Shown: piece by piece, positions 5,672 through 9,612 of the stretch
Layout of the letters: every line of letters starts with the position of its first letter
How positions within the stretch are numbered: position 1 is the first letter of the stretch
NCBI GenBank assembly: GCA_012799265.1
Contig: JAAZLP010000426.1
Span: 1 to 9,612 of the forward strand
Direction of reading: 5' to 3'
Source: Phyllobacteriaceae bacterium
GTDB taxonomy: Bacteria; Pseudomonadota; Alphaproteobacteria; Rhizobiales; Devosiaceae
DNA: 9,612 nucleotides
Made by a program: the position numbers and the translations under genes
Notes under the pieces: generated by a model
The model's input: only the letters and a program-made list of their open reading frames with translations
Database searches by the model: none
What the model was told of the DNA's origin: nothing

Positions 5672-6883
5672 ATGAGCAAGATCAAAGTCGCCAACCCGGT
5701 CGTCGACCTCGACGGCGATGAAATGACCCGCATCATCTGGCAGGCCATCAAGGACAAGCTCATCCATCCTTATCTGGACCTGCCGATCGAATATTACGAT
5801 CTCTCGGTCGAGAACCGTGATGCCACCGATGATCAGGTGACCGTGGATTCGGCCAACGCCATCAAGAAGTACGGGGTCGGCATCAAGTGCGCGACCATCA
5901 CGCCGGACGAAGCCCGCGTCGAAGAGTTTGGCCTCAAGAAGATGTGGAAGTCGCCGAACGGCACCATCCGCAACATCCTCGGCGGCGTGATCTTCCGCGA
6001 ACCCATCATCTGCAAGAACGTGCCACGTCTGGTGCCGGGCTGGACCCAGCCGATCATCGTCGGCCGTCACGCTTTTGGTGACCAGTACCGCGCCACCGAC
6101 TTCAAGTTCCCGGGCAAGGGCAAGCTGACGATGAAGTTCGTCGGTGAAGACGGCACCACCATCGAGCACGAAGTCTATGACGCGCCGTCTGCCGGCGTTG
6201 CCATGGGCATGTACAACCTCGACGATTCGATCGTCGACTTCGCCCGCGCTTCGATGAACTACGCGCTCAACCGCGGCGTGCCCTGCTACCTCTCCACGAA
6301 GAACACGATCCTCAAGGTCTATGACGGCCGCTTCAAGGACATCTTCCAGGAAATCTACGACACCGAATTCAAGCAGAAGTTCGAAGAAGCCAAGATCTGG
6401 TACGAACACCGCCTGATCGACGACATGGTCGCCTCCGCCCTCAAGTGGTCCGGTGGCTATGTCTGGGCCTGTAAGAACTATGACGGCGACGTGCAGTCCG
6501 ACACCGTTGCCCAGGGCTTTGGTTCGCTCGGCCTCATGACCTCCGTGCTGATGACGCCCGATGGCAAGATCGTGGAAGCTGAAGCTGCCCACGGCACCGT
6601 GACCCGTCACTACCGCCAGCACCAGCAGGGCAAGGAAACCTCGACCAACTCGACCGCGTCGATCTTCGCCTGGACCCGTGGCCTTGCTCATCGCGCCAAG
6701 CTCGACAACAACGAAGAGCTGGCCAAGTTCGCAGCCACCCTCGAAAAGGTCACCGTCGACACCATTGAGGAAGGCAAGATGACGAAGGACCTGTCCCTTC
6801 TCGTCGGTCCGGATCAGCCCTGGCTCTCGACCATTGGCTTCCTCGACGCCATCGACCAGAACCTGCAGAAGGCCATGGCATAA
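5672..6883 (+). CDS. icd: NADP-dependent isocitrate dehydrogenase (dimeric, type II)
   Basis: This enzyme oxidatively decarboxylates isocitrate to 2-oxoglutarate in the TCA cycle and makes NADPH. The 403 residues align along the whole length with the eukaryotic IDH1/IDH2-like subfamily found in alphaproteobacteria. Substrate arginines are Arg100 and Arg109 (S-P-N-G-T-I-R-N-I-L-G-G-V-I-F-R) and Arg132 (G-R-H-A-F-G-D-Q-Y-R). The catalytic pair is Tyr139 and Lys210 (S-T-K-N-T-I-L-K). Metal ligands are Asp250, Asp273 and Asp277 (L-I-D-D-M-V and N-Y-D-G-D-V-Q-S-D). NADP specificity is indicated by Arg312-His313 in H-G-T-V-T-R-H-Y-R. The start ATG has AAGGGAG at 5658-5664, 7 bases upstream. The frame stays open back to 5576, but that part is not part of the family. 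It ends in a strong terminator and is the last gene of the rightward block. Confidence 0.98.
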   Translation: MSKIKVANPVVDLDGDEMTRIIWQAIKDKLIHPYLDLPIEYYDLSVENRDATDDQVTVDSANAIKKYGVGIKCATITPDEARVEEFGLKKMWKSPNGTIRNILGGVIFREPIICKNVPRLVPGWTQPIIVGRHAFGDQYRATDFKFPGKGKLTMKFVGEDGTTIEHEVYDAPSAGVAMGMYNLDDSIVDFARASMNYALNRGVPCYLSTKNTILKVYDGRFKDIFQEIYDTEFKQKFEEAKIWYEHRLIDDMVASALKWSGGYVWACKNYDGDVQSDTVAQGFGSLGLMTSVLMTPDGKIVEAEAAHGTVTRHYRQHQQGKETSTNSTASIFAWTRGLAHRAKLDNNEELAKFAATLEKVTVDTIEEGKMTKDLSLLVGPDQPWLSTIGFLDAIDQNLQKAMA

Positions 6884-6910
6884 GCCATCAGCCAGAACGT
6901 CTGAATCGGA

Positions 6911-6938
6911 AAGGTCGGGTTTGTACCCGGCCTTTTTT
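6911..6938 (+). terminator. icd terminator
   Basis: AAGGTCGGGT (6911-6920) pairs with ACCCGGCCTT (6925-6934) across a TTGT loop, with one G-U pair, and runs into TTTTTT (6933-6938). It starts 28 bases past the icd stop. It is a canonical rightward intrinsic terminator. Confidence 0.9.
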
Positions 6939-7009
6939 GTTGCCCGCACACACCGTCATCCAAGTGTCATCTGTCTCGGCCAAGAGCCTCCAGAGATTGG
7001 GGAAACTAC

Positions 7010-7702
7010 ATGAGCATAGCGCGCAAACTGACCAAAGCCTCGGTACTGATGGCCGGTGTACTCTTCTTCGGCTTCGTTGTCCTGGCAATTGACGACGGCG
7101 GCCCGGTAGAAACCCGCGAGGTACCCGCGCCCATCCTCGAGGCGATCCATATCAGCCATGGTCTGGCAGCCAACATTGTCCAAGGTGACCCTACGACAAT
7201 GAAACTCACAGGCAGAACGCGCGATATCGACCGCGTTCTGATCAGTTTCGAAGGCACGGATGTGACCCTCCATCGCGACGGCAATCTCTGGACCATGGCT
7301 CAAGGTCTGGTGGACCTGCTGCTCGGTCGGGACCAGTCTGTGACAATTGACATCGCACTCCCGGCCCTGACGCACCTGGAAGCTTCCATGGGTGCCTCGG
7401 CCTCCGCCAAGCAACTGGCCAACGAAGCGCTAACAATTTCCGCCGACACAGGCGCCAACATCATGTTGGCCGGCCGCGCAGATTCGCTTCGCCTCAATGC
7501 GCAGAACGGCGCGAATATTGTCGCTTCCGATCTGCTAACTCAGCGGACAGAAGCCGAAGCATCGACTGGCGCCAATGTTCTCGTAAATGCACGCCAGTCG
7601 ATCCGCGCACGCAGCGCGACGGGAGCCTCTATTGTGGTCGACGGCGCGCCTGTTGAGCGTGACGTGGACAATGGCTCCGGCGCGAACATCGTCATAAAAT
7701 GA
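7010..7702 (+). CDS. GIN-domain (DUF2807) exported beta-solenoid protein
   Basis: This 230-residue protein has a basic N-terminus and a hydrophobic segment at about 11-27 (signal anchor or uncleaved signal). The rest resembles the putative autotransporter-adhesin head GIN domain (DUF2807), thought to fold as a short right-handed beta-helix outside the cytoplasm. The motif G-A-N/S recurs at residues 128, 148, 167, 187, 205 and 224, a period of 18-20 residues that suggests stacked turns with an Asn/Ser ladder. The last copy ends four residues before the C-terminus. GGGGA at 6999-7003 precedes the ATG by 6 bases. No strong promoter is seen in the 71 bases after the icd terminator. It converges on the VWA gene and shares its terminator. 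The function of GIN-domain proteins is not established, and no partner is evident. Confidence 0.8.
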   Translation: MSIARKLTKASVLMAGVLFFGFVVLAIDDGGPVETREVPAPILEAIHISHGLAANIVQGDPTTMKLTGRTRDIDRVLISFEGTDVTLHRDGNLWTMAQGLVDLLLGRDQSVTIDIALPALTHLEASMGASASAKQLANEALTISADTGANIMLAGRADSLRLNAQNGANIVASDLLTQRTEAEASTGANVLVNARQSIRARSATGASIVVDGAPVERDVDNGSGANIVIK

Positions 7703-7728
7703 GAAGGGCGCCCATTGGGCGCCCTTCT
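7702..7728. terminator. bidirectional terminator between convergent genes
   Basis: Arms AGAAGGGCGCCC (7702-7713) and GGGCGCCCTTCT (7717-7728) form a perfect 12-bp stem on a 3-base loop. It begins at the last base of the GIN-domain gene's stop codon and lies 19 bases past the stop of the leftward VWA gene. Read leftward it is followed by CATTTTATG; read rightward the tail has few U. It probably ends both transcripts. Confidence 0.75.
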
Positions 7729-8681
7729 GCCAAACCTGACTTTAGGCTTACTTGCTCTTGGTCTTGGGAGCAGCCTCCGAGGCGGCACCCGGCGCGAGTT
7801 CAAGCTCGAGACGTTCACCAGCGACCATCGTGAATGGCGTTTCAAACTCGGTACCATCCTTGAGTTTGGCGACCGCAACAAAGTCACCTGCATTCAAGGT
7901 CGTCTGATAGTCTTCGCTCCAGGAATACGCGACCTCTCTGCGGCTGCCGTCGATCGACTTCTTGGCTTCAAAGATGCGGACGATATCGACATTCGGCACT
8001 GTTAGTGCAACGACACCCGCATTGAGAACGCCCACCACTTCGATCTGATCGCCTGCTTCAACGGTGAACGGGGTTTCCCCAACAGCATGGTCCAGGGTGA
8101 AGACCGCGACGTAGTCACCAGCCGGAAGGTCAAACAACTCCGAGGCGCCATAGCCGTAAGAGACTTCCTCCCGGGATCCATCAAGCGCCTTCTTGGCCTT
8201 GAAGATCTGGGTGCGCATACCGCTGCTCGTGATCTCGGAGCCTTCAACATAGACCGCCGTGGTGCGCACCTGCGCCGAGCCAACGATGATGTCCTTTTCG
8301 ATTCTTTCCCCGGCAGCGAGCGTGAAGCTTTCTTCGATCTCAATGGCATCCACATAGGTCACGAGGCGCATGTCGCCGGCAGGGACGTGGAATGTGCCGG
8401 TGCCATAGACGGTCGATTCGTTACCCGGGAAGTGCAGGCGCACGCCAATATCCCGAGATGGCGTGTCACCCGGATTGCGGCGAGCTTCGACCTTGATCTC
8501 GACAGCGTTGAGCACGAAGTGCGGTTCAAGCAGTTCCCCTTCGACTACGCTGATATCCTGCATGATTTTCGCATAGCCATATTCGGACTCGAGAAAATAG
8601 GCGCCTGGGTCGACATTGAACTGCGCACCGGCCTCGTATTCGGTTTGCAGCAACTCACCACGGGAACCGTCAGATGCGCGC

Positions 8682-9485
<804 letters not shown>

Positions 9486-9612
9486 TTTGGGTGTACCCTC
9501 CTCAAATCCGGTTACAAACCGAGTGCCTAAGATGCCCCTTATGGCCATTTGACACATGAAGCCAATATGAACGGAGCATTCAACTGCCGACACGGCAATG
9601 CCAAATGGGCAA
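9486..9612 (-). other. upstream region of the VWA gene
   Basis: These 127 bases up to the window edge hold the ribosome binding site of the VWA gene and presumably its promoter. On the minus strand TTGAAT and TTGGCT are possible -35 boxes, but neither has a good -10 at 16-18 bases, so I do not choose one. No other gene is supported here. Confidence 0.4.

Noticed and set aside
5666..6949. A 427-codon open frame on the minus strand, antisense to icd
   Set aside because: It is the mirror of icd's biased G/C third codon positions, has no ribosome binding site and no recognisable domain. icd is certain.

Overview
The window looks like the chromosome of a free-living alphaproteobacterium, most likely of the Hyphomicrobiales (Devosia-like); the genus is inference. 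The reasons are a GC-rich sequence with strong G/C third-position bias, a cysteine-free (zinc-independent) S4, a type II dimeric NADP-isocitrate dehydrogenase of the IDH1/IDH2 kind, and sigma-70-like promoters whose best-conserved part is the -35 box. There is no rRNA, tRNA, CRISPR array, insertion sequence or phage gene.

Left end (1-422): the last codons of a rightward gene may end at base 63, followed by two terminator hairpins. About 230 bases without a convincing gene come next, then the leftward terminator of rpsD. Leftward block (423-4677): five minus-strand genes, read right to left: two tandem RimJ/RimL-type GNAT acetyltransferases, a TrmJ-like SPOUT tRNA methyltransferase, an MFS_3-type exporter, and rpsD (ribosomal protein S4). 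rpsD appears to have its own promoter and a structured leader of about 127 nt. A perfect 10-bp inverted repeat lies over the trmJ promoter and start codon.

Rightward block (4773-6938): a GFA-family zinc protein and a one-domain TfoX_N protein overlap as TGATG and are probably co-translated. They are followed by icd (NADP-dependent isocitrate dehydrogenase, TCA cycle), which ends in a textbook terminator.

Right end (7010-9612): two convergent envelope genes share a perfect 12-bp terminator stem. The rightward one encodes a membrane-anchored or exported GIN-domain (DUF2807) beta-solenoid with a GAN/GAS motif about every 19 residues. The leftward one encodes a secreted von Willebrand factor A protein with an intact MIDAS, a (Glu-Pro)8 linker and four related beta-rich C-terminal repeats. 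In this sequence it is split into two frames just after the linker; the combined span is 3n+1 bases, so one base separates the halves.

Most of the window is core housekeeping and ordinary accessory genes. I found no clear new multi-gene system. The best leads are the frame break in the VWA gene, the rpsD leader, and the inverted repeat on the trmJ start.
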